Below are positions 25,553-34,510 of a stretch of DNA of 64,000 nt, piece after piece. The notes beneath the pieces are model-generated. The model had not been told where the DNA came from. It saw only the letters and a program-made list of their open reading frames with translations, and did not search any database. A program made the translations under genes and the position numbers. Origin of the DNA: Planctomycetota bacterium (GTDB lineage Bacteria; Planctomycetota; Phycisphaerae; UBA1845). The first letter of the stretch is position 1. Every line of letters starts with the position of its first letter. The stretch lies in the NCBI GenBank assembly GCA_016200265.1, contig JACQFE010000013.1, positions 1 through 64,000 of the forward strand, in the 5' to 3' direction.

Positions 25553-26554
25553 GTGAGACAACGGAATCGCCTGATCATTTCATTGCTCGTGCTCGCGGTC
25601 GTATTCCTGATCGCAACGGCCGGTTATCGCGTGATCGAGGCGGACAAGGAAGTCACCTGGTTTCAAGCGGCCTACATGACGGCGATCACGCTGACAACCG
25701 TCGGCTATGGCGAAGTCTGGCCGATGAGCGACGCGGCGCGGATGTGGACGCTCGGTGTGATTGTGTTCGGGATAGCGACCGTCTCGGTTGCGTTCACGTC
25801 TTTGATTACGATGTTCGTCAGCGGCGAACTTCAGATGTTGCACGTGAGGCGAAAAATGGAACACGCAATTGAGCAGATGCGAAATCATGTCATCGTGTGC
25901 GGATTCGGACGAACCGGAACGCTGGTCGTTCAGGAGTTGAAGCAACGTCGCGTTCCCACGGTGGTGGTGGAGCTTCGTCCCGACAACGAGGCGCAGGTTC
26001 GCCAGGCCGGCGTGCCCTATCTGATTGAAGACGCCACCGACGACACCACGCTGCTGCGGGCGGGAATCATGCACGCTCGGGCGCTGGTGGTCGTGCTCGG
26101 CGACGATTCGGACAACGTCTATATCACGCTGACCGCGCATTCCCTTCGCGCCGACCTGTGCATCATCGCGCGGGCGGAGCAAGCCTCCACCGAGGCCAAG
26201 CTCAAGCGTGCGGGCGCCTCGCGCGTGGTGTGTCCGCAGGTCGTCGAGGCCATCCGGATTTCCAACATCATCACGCATCCCAATGTGGTGGACTTCATGG
26301 AGATGACCGCCAAGGGCGTGCAACTGGAGATGGATGAATACGTCGTGACAGAGTCTTCTCGGATTCGCGGGAAAACGCTGCGGGATTCATTGGTCCGCGA
26401 GAAGAGCGGCGCGATCGTTGTCGCGATCAAACGACCCGACGGCAACACGATGTACAGTCCGAAGCCAGATTGCGTGATCAACGTTGGCGATACGTTGATC
26501 GTCGTGGGACCGACCGGCGCGTCGAATCAATTGGCGACGATTGGAATGGAGTAA
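25553..26554 (+). CDS. Two-helix potassium channel with RCK (TrkA) domains
   Basis: A 333-residue Kch/MthK-like channel subunit. The first helix is LIISLLVLAVVFLIATAGY. The pore helix and selectivity filter LTTVGYGE are at about 47-54, with the second helix near 65-90. The RCK N-domain starts at HVIVCGFGRTGTLVVQEL near 113 with the Rossmann GxGxxG motif. The RCK C-domain is near 245-330 (RIRGKTLRDS, GDTLIVVGP). Such proteins are tetrameric K+ channels gated by Ca2+ or nucleotides. GTG is the start, and the flavoprotein gene ends 9 bp upstream. Length and domain order are normal. Confidence 0.92.
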   Translation: MRQRNRLIISLLVLAVVFLIATAGYRVIEADKEVTWFQAAYMTAITLTTVGYGEVWPMSDAARMWTLGVIVFGIATVSVAFTSLITMFVSGELQMLHVRRKMEHAIEQMRNHVIVCGFGRTGTLVVQELKQRRVPTVVVELRPDNEAQVRQAGVPYLIEDATDDTTLLRAGIMHARALVVVLGDDSDNVYITLTAHSLRADLCIIARAEQASTEAKLKRAGASRVVCPQVVEAIRISNIITHPNVVDFMEMTAKGVQLEMDEYVVTESSRIRGKTLRDSLVREKSGAIVVAIKRPDGNTMYSPKPDCVINVGDTLIVVGPTGASNQLATIGME

Positions 26555-26644
26555 TCGCTGTCCCGAATCATACTGCGGACACAAGGCATACCATCTTTGA
26601 ATTGTTCAATGCGATTAGGAGTTCGAAAACAGGAGCGTAGAATC

Positions 26645-27039
26645 GTGAGACACTTGATTTCCAGCGGAAGTCCATACGAGCCTAGGGTGGGCATTTCCCG
26701 CGCGGTTCGCGCCGGGTCGATCATCGCGGTGTCGGGAACCGCACCGCTCGGACCGGACGGAAAAACCAACGGCAAAGACGATCCCACCGCACAGGGCAGA
26801 CGCTGTCTCGAAATTATCAAAGAGGCGTTGGAACGAGCAGGCGCGTCGCTCGAGCAGGTCATCCGAACACGAACGCCGCTCACGCAGATCGCCGACTGGC
26901 AGGCCGTCGCGGCGGTGCGCGGCGAATTTTCGGCTCAATTCGCCCGGCTAATACGATCATGCAGGTCTTACGATTCATCGATCCCGACTGGCTCGTCGAG
27001 TTTAACTCCGACGCGTTTGTCGACGACCAAATCGGATAG
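26645..27039 (+). pseudogene. ridA: RidA-family enamine/imine deaminase, broken by a frameshift
   Basis: A GTG at 26645 after AGGAGCG opens a RidA-type protein: HLISSGSPYEPRVGISRAV, VSGTAPLGPDG, and EIIKEALERAGASLEQVIRT. At the T-run 26927-26930 the frame is lost: the current frame reads GEFSAQFARL. Inserting one T restores GEFFGSIRPANTIMQVLRFI and the normal end, with stop TAG at 27037-27039. The restored product holds the RPANT arginine that binds the carboxylate of the substrate. RidA proteins hydrolyse reactive 2-aminoacrylate. Either a 1-bp deletion inactivated the gene or the base is a sequencing/assembly error in a homopolymer. As written, the protein is truncated in its conserved C-terminus. 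Confidence 0.88.
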
Positions 27040-27179
27040 GTGAGAGCACGGATTCTCGCCCCGGCATGGATCATTCCGACGTATCTTGCTTCGAATAAGT
27101 TGGGGCACTGGGTCTGCTCGAATCGAATGCGGTTGACTCGATCAGAACCATAGCGGTTGTGCCCGTTATTATGCATTCC

Positions 27180-27208
27180 TTGAGTTCATCAAGCATCTGT
27201 GCTATAAT
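27180..27208 (+). promoter_or_regulatory. Sigma70-type promoter upstream of the HesB-like gene
   Basis: TTGAGT at 27180-27185, a 17-bp spacer, then TATAAT at 27203-27208. An extended -10 (TGCTATAAT) is also present. The transcript would start near 27215 and have a leader of about 140 nt before the HesB-like ATG. The 27040-27355 gap holds no other clear gene. Confidence 0.6.
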
Positions 27209-27355
27209 CCTTTGAATTGCTTGAACCTGCCCTGGCCCGCAGAGCACTTCGACCAGAACTCTTTCAGGCATCCGAGCGACGAACGGCAAAAAACGTTTCT
27301 CGAATCGCGGACCGTGGGCTTTTGCTCATGCCGCTCAAAGTACATTCGGAGAACC

Positions 27356-27634
27356 ATGATGCTGACTGTCACAGAAGCGGCGCGAGCCCGCCTGGCTCGA
27401 AAGCTCGATCGCAAGAAGTGCACCAAGGACCAGGCCCTTCGCTTCGTGCGCGACGACGACCGCTCCCGCTGGTCGATGCAGGTGGATTCCATTCAGGCGG
27501 CGGACGTTCACTACGCCCATAAAGGCCGGACCGTGCTCATCGTCGATGAGGAATCCGCGCACCGCCTTCGCAACCGGTTGCTCGAGGTTCGCGAGACGGA
27601 TGAAGGTCCGCGTCTTCGCCTCCGCAGGGGATAA
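27356..27634 (+). CDS. HesB/IscA-like fold protein without cluster cysteines
   Basis: A 92-residue protein matching the A-type Fe-S carrier fold: MLTVTEAARARLARKL at the start, ALRFVRDDDRSRWSMQ near 28, AADVHYAHKGRTVLIVDEESAHRL near 50, and a beta-rich end RETDEGPRLRLRRG. Genuine carriers keep three cysteines (one mid, CGC at the end). This one has a single cysteine near residue 22 and none at the C-terminus, so it probably does not hold a cluster. Comparable degenerate HesB-like proteins exist in many bacteria with unknown role. Two adjacent ATGs (27356, 27359) follow CGGAGA; the second has better spacing. A sigma70-like promoter lies at 27180-27208. Confidence 0.7.
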   Translation: MMLTVTEAARARLARKLDRKKCTKDQALRFVRDDDRSRWSMQVDSIQAADVHYAHKGRTVLIVDEESAHRLRNRLLEVRETDEGPRLRLRRG

Positions 27635-27694
27635 GAGCCTCGTTCCATCAACCTTGCGCGACCGCCCCTTTCGATCTTCCCCGCGCGAAAGACT

Positions 27695-28138
27695 TCATCG
27701 TATCCCCGTGTCGTATTGGACTTGCAATTCTGAGAATTCGTTTGCGGGCACGGTCACATCCACTGTGGAAGCCGTAGGAAGCGGAGATTGCGGATCAGCA
27801 TCCAGCGGAACGACGGTGTAGTCGCCGGGCGGTAATTTGACTTCGAATCTTCCTTCCGAATCCGAGCGCACCGTGGTGACGGTCGAGCCATTGGGGCATT
27901 CAATCCGCAGGTCGGCCTGATACGGCTCGACGCAAGATTGACCTGGCATTTCCACCGGGCACGTCGGACCGAGCGTGACCGTGCCCCGGATTCCTGATTG
28001 AAGCGATTGATCGATGGGCTGAGTAACGCACGGCAGGCCGGTCAAAAACCCGCAACCATACATTTGAACTGAAGCCGCGGCGCAGATTCCCGACAGCAAG
28101 ATGCGCCGGCCAATCGAATACGCAATCTCCGCTTTCAT
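27695..28138 (-). CDS. Lipoprotein with carboxypeptidase-regulatory-like (SdrD B-like) domain
   Basis: A 147-residue exported protein. The N-terminus MKAEIAYSIGRRILLSGICAA leads to a poor lipobox QMYGC near residue 29. The rest is one Ig-like beta domain: GIRGTVTLGPTCPVEMPG near 49, then SDSEGRFEVKLPPGDYTVVPL near 92. The DxxGxFxxxLPPGxYxV signature is that of carboxypeptidase regulatory-like or SdrD B-type domains, typically structural or binding modules on the cell surface. The three internal cysteines may form disulphides. It converges with the HesB-like gene, leaving 60 bp between the two. Confidence 0.72.
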   Translation of the reverse strand: MKAEIAYSIGRRILLSGICAAASVQMYGCGFLTGLPCVTQPIDQSLQSGIRGTVTLGPTCPVEMPGQSCVEPYQADLRIECPNGSTVTTVRSDSEGRFEVKLPPGDYTVVPLDADPQSPLPTASTVDVTVPANEFSELQVQYDTGIR

Positions 28139-28326
28139 CTCGGCTCCATTCTATCACGCTGTAAGTGTCGCGACCAAATGGCAAATCTGCCAAATGGCAA
28201 CGGTCAAATTGGGAGCGAATCACGCTGCACGGATTGAACAAATCGCGCAAGGTTGCATACCCCGGCACTTGAACTACCCTTTTACCCAAGACAATCTGGA
28301 GATTGGGGTCCAAACCGGAAAAATTT

Positions 28327-29013
28327 ATGCGTTACTTCGTAAATATCTTGGTCGTAGCAGCAATGGCGGCAATGACAGTCGGCTGTGCGTCGCACAAACA
28401 TGCGGAATGCGGCTGCAAGAAAACGCAAACGAAGAGTGAAGACGGAGCCGAAGCCCAAAGTGGATCGGTCTCGCAATCGGCGAATGCCGCGGCACCAGCG
28501 GCGCATTCAGCATCAAGCGTCGAGGTGCCATTCGGGCAATCTGCATCACGAAAAGGAGATGGGCCTTGGATAATTGACGGCCAGCCCGGCATTCCCTGCG
28601 TGATGCAATCCGGCGGACGCGATGTGCTGCGGCTTAGCGTCTCGTCCGACACCAAGTGCAAATCTAAAGACGCCGCGCTCGATCTGGTTTCTCGCGAACA
28701 ACACATTTATATTTGGATGGTCAAAAGGGCCAAGACAGTTGCTGACGCCGTGGGACGTGTGCCTCAGGAAATCAAAGATGAATTCAAGGACTTCAAAGCC
28801 ACGCAGACAATTGACATTAAACTTGCCGCCGCGCCCGCCAAGTACTTGGTGGGCTTGGGAACCGAGGCCGATGATGGCGATCCTGGCCATGCGGAGGTCA
28901 TTGTATTCAAGGCCGGCGATAATGTGTTTCTCGTGTGTGTTCATGGCGAACATGCCGATTCGTTTAATGGAGGGTGGATGCTATCTGTGGTTGAGACGGC
29001 ACAAGCACCCTGA
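28327..29013 (+). CDS. Lipoprotein of unknown function
   Basis: A 228-residue lipoprotein with signal MRYFVNILVVAAMAAMTVGC and lipidation at Cys 20. Residues 21-75 are a low-complexity Ala/Ser/Gln linker that begins with a metal-binding-looking HKHAECGCKK. The folded part (80-228) has WIIDGQPGIPCVMQSGGRDVLR and an end strand NVFLVCVHGEHADSFNGGWML. I do not recognise the fold. The ATG at 28327 was chosen because it starts the signal peptide. A GTG/ATG-less extension of eight residues upstream is not signal-like. The 28139-28326 gap upstream holds no clear feature. Confidence 0.7.
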   Translation: MRYFVNILVVAAMAAMTVGCASHKHAECGCKKTQTKSEDGAEAQSGSVSQSANAAAPAAHSASSVEVPFGQSASRKGDGPWIIDGQPGIPCVMQSGGRDVLRLSVSSDTKCKSKDAALDLVSREQHIYIWMVKRAKTVADAVGRVPQEIKDEFKDFKATQTIDIKLAAAPAKYLVGLGTEADDGDPGHAEVIVFKAGDNVFLVCVHGEHADSFNGGWMLSVVETAQAP

Positions 29014-29227
29014 CGCCAACATTTTCAGATAAACACCAGTTCGCTACAATCTCAACCTCGAAGTAGTTCGATGATCTATTTTGTAAAACGCCCGCGAGCG
29101 ATCGCACGGCGAATAGGAATGGGATAGCAAATGCAAAATAGAGTAGAATGACAAGGCGACTGAGCGGTATCGATTTTAATCTTTGCGGATTCGGGATTTA
29201 TCGACGTACCCATTGGAGATTGTCGTA

Positions 29228-30655
29228 ATGGCCAAAGAATTTATCCTCCCTGATCTTGGTGAAGGAATTCACGAAGCACAGATTGTCCGGCTGCTGGTCA
29301 AACCCGGCGATCAGGTCAAGGCCGATCAACCGTTGATGGAAGTCGAGACGGACAAGGCGGCCGTCGATCTTCCTTCGCCGTTTGCGGGTGTGGTTAAAGA
29401 CGTCCGCGTGAAGGAAGGCCAGACGGTCAACGTGGGGTCAGTCGTGGTAACGTTTGAAGATGCCGCAGGAGCGCCAGCGAATGCAAAGGCGACGACTCCG
29501 ACATCGACCGCGAAACCTACTGATATTTTATCGACAAAGCCTTCTAAGGCGGCGGCAGTGTCCGGAGCAGGCTCATTCGCAAATGGGGTTGGCGCGCCGA
29601 CGACGACCGCAACACATGCGGCGGCGACTCCTCCTGCTCAGGCCGCACCGACCAATGGAAACGATGAGGCCGGTTCGCGCACAGTTGCACCGGCCGCGCC
29701 TGCGGTGCGAAAGCTGGCCCGCGAAATGGGCGTAGATATCGACGCCGTCCAAGGCAGCGGTCCCGGCGGTCGCGTAACGCGTGAAGACCTCGAGCGCTCT
29801 CGAGCGGGCAACGGCGCACCACAGCAGGTGATGGGACGCGGCGGTGTCGAGATTCCAGGTCGCGGGGCTGGCGTTAATGAACGGTCGGCGCCGATGACTC
29901 GCCCGATTTCGTCGACGGCACAAGTGCCACTTCCCGGCATTCCGGATAACGACAAATGGGGCAAGATTCGCCGCGAGCCGATCAATCAGATTCGCAAGAC
30001 CATCGCTACGCAGATGGCGCGATCGGCGTTCACGGCGGTTCACGTCACGCACAGCGACGAGGCCGATATTACGGAACTCGACCTCCTTCGCCGCGAACTG
30101 AATGAGGCCACCAATGATGATCCCAAGCTGACCATCATGACTTTCATGATTCGCGCGGTGTGCATCGCCCTACGGAAGTATCCGATTTTCAACTCGAGCT
30201 TCGACCTCGAGGGCGGACAGATTGTCTACAAGGATTACATCAATATTGGCATCGCCGTGGACACCGAGCGCGGGCTTATCGTGCCGGTCATTCGCAATGT
30301 CGATCAATTGACCATGCGCGGGATTGCGGCCGCTCTTCGCGGCATCGCCGATCGTATTCGAACGAACCAATTTTCAGTGGAAGATCTGCGCGGCGGCACG
30401 TTCACGATCACGAATGTCGGTGCGCTCGGCGGCATGTTCAGCACGCCGATCATCAATTATCCGGAAGTGGCGATTCTCGGCATGGGCCGCTCGCGAAAGG
30501 TCCCGGTGCTTCGAAACGGTCAACTGGCGGAGGCATTGATGCTGCCGCTCAACGTCTCTTTCGATCATCGCGCGACGGACGGGGCCAACGCGGCTCGCTT
30601 CACCGGCGAGATCATCAGCTACTTGCAAACGCCGACGAAGTTCTTGCTTGACTAA
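29228..30655 (+). CDS. Dihydrolipoamide acyltransferase (E2 of a 2-oxoacid dehydrogenase)
   Basis: A 475-residue E2 chain. The lipoyl domain is at 1-77 (ILPDLGEGIHEAQI, with the lipoylated lysine in VETDKAAVDLP near 43). A long Ala/Thr/Pro hinge precedes the E3-binding domain VRKLAREMGVDID...GPGGRVTREDL near 160-195. A Gly/Ala linker leads to the catalytic domain from about 240. Active-site SFDHRATDG gives His 447 and Asp 451, and NVGALGGMFSTPIIN is the conserved core block. It belongs to the pyruvate/branched-chain dehydrogenase class; the acyl specificity cannot be fixed. E1 and E3 genes are not adjacent. ATG 29228 follows TTGGAG, and an earlier in-frame start adds a non-family leader. Confidence 0.94.
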   Translation: MAKEFILPDLGEGIHEAQIVRLLVKPGDQVKADQPLMEVETDKAAVDLPSPFAGVVKDVRVKEGQTVNVGSVVVTFEDAAGAPANAKATTPTSTAKPTDILSTKPSKAAAVSGAGSFANGVGAPTTTATHAAATPPAQAAPTNGNDEAGSRTVAPAAPAVRKLAREMGVDIDAVQGSGPGGRVTREDLERSRAGNGAPQQVMGRGGVEIPGRGAGVNERSAPMTRPISSTAQVPLPGIPDNDKWGKIRREPINQIRKTIATQMARSAFTAVHVTHSDEADITELDLLRRELNEATNDDPKLTIMTFMIRAVCIALRKYPIFNSSFDLEGGQIVYKDYINIGIAVDTERGLIVPVIRNVDQLTMRGIAAALRGIADRIRTNQFSVEDLRGGTFTITNVGALGGMFSTPIINYPEVAILGMGRSRKVPVLRNGQLAEALMLPLNVSFDHRATDGANAARFTGEIISYLQTPTKFLLD

Positions 30656-30702
30656 ATAGCTCCCTGCAATAGGGAAAGTGGCTATGCCGCGTTGGATCGC
30701 AG

Positions 30703-31105
30703 TTATGCGTCGCGTTCCACCTCGAAGGGGCGGCGATATACGAGCCATTCGGACACCTGATCCAAGAGTTCGTCCATCGTCCGACTTCGGTGGTTGCGGG
30801 TGATCTCCTCGTGCACGTGCCACCCGATACTCTCGATGGGATTGAGATCCGCCGAACGCGTCGGCAGGAAATGAAGCACGATGCGATCGAGGTCACGTTT
30901 AGCAGCAGAACGGCCAGGCACACGCACGTCCACCGACTTCGCAGAAACCCAAAGTCGTTCGGCGTGAGGCGCGTCACGCAACTCACCTCCAGGGCGATCA
31001 CCGCAGTGGGAAAAAGGGAGCATCGTCCGCGCCGCCTGCCGAAAAAGGACTCTCGCAGCAGCGAACCAGAAACTTTGTGACGACACTTCAAGCGGATATA
31101 GTTCA
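30703..31105 (-). pseudogene. IS630-family transposase relic
   Basis: On the minus strand one frame reads DRIVLHFLPTRSADLNPIES followed by HVHEEITRNHRSRTMDEL, the C-terminal DDE block of IS630/Tc1 transposases (LPPYSPxLNPIE). Just before it, in another frame, RLTPNDFGFLRSRWTCVCLA matches the N-terminal winged-helix region of the same family (TPxxFGFxxxRWT). The intervening catalytic middle, normally a few hundred bases, is missing, and the two parts are out of frame. This is therefore a decayed copy with an internal deletion and at least one frameshift. It lies between the E2 gene and the FHA-phosphatase gene. Its terminal repeats could not be delimited. Confidence 0.82.
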
Positions 31106-31108
31106 TTC

Positions 31109-32728
31109 ATGGCCTATCTGAGATACATCGACGATGCCGGGCGGTTGGAGAGCAAGCTGCTTGACGTGGAACAGTTTCTGATCGGGCGGGCGAACACGTG
31201 TCAGCTTTTCTTCGAGTCGGACATGATCTCTCGCGAGCACTTGCGAATCGACCTCGAGGCCGACGGCCGACACCGTGTGCGCGATCTCGGTAGTCGCAAC
31301 AAGACCTATGTCAACGGCGAATTGGTCAATGACACGCTGCTGACCAACGGCGACATTATTCGCGTCGGCGATCGCGTCGTGGAGTTCATTGATGACGCGG
31401 CCCGGCCTGAAGTCGGCGAGCTTGATTTTCTCGTCGCTGAAAAGTCCGATCCGCCGGATTGCGAGTGGGTCAAGCTCAAATTGCCAGTGTCGCTGACGCT
31501 GGCGCAAGTGGAAAGCTTGTCGCTGCTTTGCTCGGAGATGCCGCTGACGGCACGGGCCGAGGACATCGCTAATGCGGCTCTGGGGCAAATCATTCTCGAC
31601 GTTCAGGCCGAAAGAGGGTTCATCGCCCTTCGCGGCGAAGGAAAGTCGGATTTGCGTCCGCTGGCGCAGCGAGCGATGAAGCGCGTGCCGGGTGCGTCGC
31701 TGATGGCTGCCAGTCAGAATTTTGTCTTGGCCCCGGTGTTGCAAAATGTGGCCGGTCGCTATCCGCAATCCGCCGGACAAATCAACGCGAAGTTGGCGTA
31801 TGCGACGGTCGGTCTAGTGGCGCCGTTGACGTTTCGCGGCGACGTGGTGGGCGTGTTATACGCGGATCGACCTTCTTCGAAGAAGCCGTTTCCGCCGGCG
31901 TCGCTGCAATACGCGCTCGCGGCCGGAGCGTATATAGGAGCGATGGTCGGTGAGACAGCACGGAAGCTGCCGCGGTCGGCGGTACGCGAAGGCGCGGCAT
32001 GGATGTCGGCGATTCGGCGCGTGCAAGCCACTCTGACGACGCCAGTGACATCGAGTGACACCTTTGACGTGGTGTCGAAGTTGTATCCGGGGCGCTATCG
32101 TTGCGGCGATTTCGCCTTGGTCATGCATCTGGATGAATCGCGATGTGCGATGTTGGTGATTGACGGCGGCGGTCACGGCATGCCGGGAATCGCGCTGTCG
32201 GCGTCGTTGCAGGCGGCCGTTCGCTCGGCGCTAGCGGCGAACGACGAAACGCTGCTCGATCCGTCGGGGATGTTCAACAGTTTGAATCAGACCATCGCAC
32301 AGGCCGCCGGTCGCCAGGTGCTTCCCTGCACTTACGTGGGCATTGATATTTCCGCCGGCCGGCTTGCGTACATCAACGCCGGCGGGGTGCATCCGATGTT
32401 GCTGGTGGCGCCGGGTCGGCTGGTGGCGCTGGAACAGCCTTCGCTGGCGCTGGGCGTGGACCGTGAATATCTCTATGAGGCGAGTCGGGTGGAATTGCCG
32501 GACGCGTTTCGAATGATTTGCTGTACAGAAGGCATCGTAGGCGCGGTGAATGCGGCTGGCGAGTCGGTGGGTGCGCCGCGAGTGCATGAGGCCTTGTTGC
32601 CGAGGGAATCATTCGCTTCCGCAACGGAAGTCGTGGGTCGAGTGGGAAATGTCTGGGTCGCACATCTTGCGTCAACGCAATCGGATGACGACGCACTTGT
32701 TCTCGTCTTATCTCGCGGGACCGCTTAA
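31109..32728 (+). CDS. FHA-GAF-like-SpoIIE (PP2C) phosphatase
   Basis: A 539-residue signalling protein. The N-terminal FHA domain (about 1-95) shows FLIGRANTCQLFF, SREHLRID and DLGSRNKTYVNG, a phosphothreonine-binding site. Residues 150-300 resemble a GAF domain (RGFIALRGEGKSD, APLTFRGDVVGVLYADR). The C-terminal RsbU/SpoIIE-type PP2C domain (about 320-535) has LYPGRYRCGDF and IDGGGHGMPGIALSASLQAAV, in place of the usual DVxGHGxxAA. That site fits Mn2+/Mg2+-dependent serine/threonine dephosphorylation, probably of an anti-sigma antagonist or of FHA ligands. It ends 54 bp before the PilB/GspE gene, so joint transcription is plausible. Confidence 0.87.
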   Translation: MAYLRYIDDAGRLESKLLDVEQFLIGRANTCQLFFESDMISREHLRIDLEADGRHRVRDLGSRNKTYVNGELVNDTLLTNGDIIRVGDRVVEFIDDAARPEVGELDFLVAEKSDPPDCEWVKLKLPVSLTLAQVESLSLLCSEMPLTARAEDIANAALGQIILDVQAERGFIALRGEGKSDLRPLAQRAMKRVPGASLMAASQNFVLAPVLQNVAGRYPQSAGQINAKLAYATVGLVAPLTFRGDVVGVLYADRPSSKKPFPPASLQYALAAGAYIGAMVGETARKLPRSAVREGAAWMSAIRRVQATLTTPVTSSDTFDVVSKLYPGRYRCGDFALVMHLDESRCAMLVIDGGGHGMPGIALSASLQAAVRSALAANDETLLDPSGMFNSLNQTIAQAAGRQVLPCTYVGIDISAGRLAYINAGGVHPMLLVAPGRLVALEQPSLALGVDREYLYEASRVELPDAFRMICCTEGIVGAVNAAGESVGAPRVHEALLPRESFASATEVVGRVGNVWVAHLASTQSDDDALVLVLSRGTA

Positions 32729-32782
32729 TGCCAATTGTGAATTCGTATTTTGACGTTTTGATGTCTTGACTTCTTGACGTTT

Positions 32783-34459
32783 ATGATCGCTTCCGTTGCC
32801 GCAGAACAACGCATTGTGGGCAAGCTCTTGGTCGATGGGACGCTGAACGGGACCGCCTACAGTGCCATGCGCCGCGAGTCGGAAGTGATGGGATTGCCGC
32901 TGGTTGAGGTCTTGATCGCCAATGACTTGGTGAGCGATGCCGATGCGGCCCAGGCGTATGCCGATCTTGCCGGACTTCGATTTCTCGATCTGACTCGTCG
33001 TCAGCCGAATCGCGCATGGGCGCTGACGCTTGCGGAAAACGTCGCTCGCACCAAGGACTGCGTGATTTTTGGCGAGGTGACAAATGAATTGGTGGCCGTC
33101 GTTGCCGATCCGATGGATCAGACCGTTCGAGCGGCGATCCAATCGCGGTTCGAGAGGCCAATTCAATATGTGGTAAGCCCGCGATATCAGATTCGAGAGG
33201 CCGTCAGCGAAATTTATTCGACCGCCCGTTCGCAGGGTGCACGGCTGACGGCGCTTGCGCCGGTGGCGTCACGCGTTGAAACAACTTCGGCGACGGGGAT
33301 CAACATCATAGAGCAATTCGACAGCATTGTCGATGAGGCCGTCGATCGGCGGGCGAGCGATATCCATATCGAGCCCGAGCATGACCGCTTGCGGATTCGA
33401 CTTCGGATCGACGGGCGGATGATCGAGGTTCGTGCGTTCCCACCGGAAGTCGCGCAGCCGCTGATTTCGCGTCTAAAGGTATTGTGCAAGCTGGACATCA
33501 CCGAGCGTCGCAAGCCGCAGGATGGCCGAATTTCCCATCGCAGCTTCGACCAGAACATCGACATTCGTGTGGCCGTCATTCCCACGGCGCGGGGTGAGCG
33601 GGCCACGTTGCGACTCCTTTCGCAGGATCGGTCACAGCTCACGCTTGAGTCATTGGGGATGAGCATCGAGATGCGGCAGGCGTTTGAGCGACTCATTCAT
33701 CGTCCGTATGGGATCATCCTTCTGACGGGTCCGACCGGCAGCGGGAAGACGACGACGCTCTATGTCGCGTTGCAATGCGTCAACACTGTGGATCGGCACA
33801 TCATCACTGTCGAGGATCCCGTGGAATATCACATTGACGGAGTAAATCAGGTGGCCGTCGATGCTGAATTCGGCGTGTCGTTTTCGGCTGCACTGCGAAG
33901 CATCTTGCGACATGATCCGGACATCGTGATGGTCGGTGAGATTCGCGACGCGGAGACGGCGCATCTCGCACTGGAGGCTTCGTTGACGGGGCACCTTGTC
34001 TTCGCCACCTTGCACACGAATTCCGCGGCCGGCGCTGTGACGCGTTTGCTCGACATGGGCTGCGAACCGTATCTCGTGGCGAGTGCTTTAATCGGTTCGA
34101 TGGCCCAACGTCTGGTCCGAAAGATCTGCGCGAACTGCAAGCGGGCGTATGAGGCGAATGAGGCCGAGCGCAAGATCATGGGCATTCCGGAGGATCGGGC
34201 CGAGGCGAAAATTTATCGCGGCACAGGGTGCTCGCGGTGCCTGCGAAGTGGGTATTACGACCGCATCGGCGTGTTTGAATATGTGCCTTTCGATACCGGG
34301 CTATCGGCTCTCGTCATCGAAAAGGCCACGACGGAAACGCTGCAAGATTATGCCATCGCTCACGGGGCCATCACGCTTCGCGACGACGCCATCGCAAAAG
34401 TCCGCGAAGGCTTGACGACGCTCGAAGAGGCCTTGCGCGTGACGGTCTATAGCGAATGA
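32783..34459 (+). CDS. GspE/PilB-type secretion or pilus-assembly ATPase
   Basis: A 558-residue hexameric assembly ATPase. The N-terminal MshEN-like region is at 1-140. The middle has SDIHIEPEHDRLRIRLRIDG near 192-211. Walker A is GPTGSGKT at 316-323, the Asp box is VEDPVEY, and Walker B is VGEIRDAETAHLALEASLTGH near 380, followed by the His box TLHTNSA. Two CxxC pairs, CANC near 450 and CSRC near 490, form the zinc finger of GspE/PilB. It powers type IV pilus or type II secretion pseudopilus assembly, but no pilin, PilC or secretin gene lies in the window. The start is ATG 32783 rather than a TTG three codons upstream. Confidence 0.93.
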   Translation: MIASVAAEQRIVGKLLVDGTLNGTAYSAMRRESEVMGLPLVEVLIANDLVSDADAAQAYADLAGLRFLDLTRRQPNRAWALTLAENVARTKDCVIFGEVTNELVAVVADPMDQTVRAAIQSRFERPIQYVVSPRYQIREAVSEIYSTARSQGARLTALAPVASRVETTSATGINIIEQFDSIVDEAVDRRASDIHIEPEHDRLRIRLRIDGRMIEVRAFPPEVAQPLISRLKVLCKLDITERRKPQDGRISHRSFDQNIDIRVAVIPTARGERATLRLLSQDRSQLTLESLGMSIEMRQAFERLIHRPYGIILLTGPTGSGKTTTLYVALQCVNTVDRHIITVEDPVEYHIDGVNQVAVDAEFGVSFSAALRSILRHDPDIVMVGEIRDAETAHLALEASLTGHLVFATLHTNSAAGAVTRLLDMGCEPYLVASALIGSMAQRLVRKICANCKRAYEANEAERKIMGIPEDRAEAKIYRGTGCSRCLRSGYYDRIGVFEYVPFDTGLSALVIEKATTETLQDYAIAHGAITLRDDAIAKVREGLTTLEEALRVTVYSE

Positions 34460-34510
34460 CTTCGCCATATTTTGAACCACGAAGGGCGCAAAGAGCACGA
34501 AGGAGGTAAA

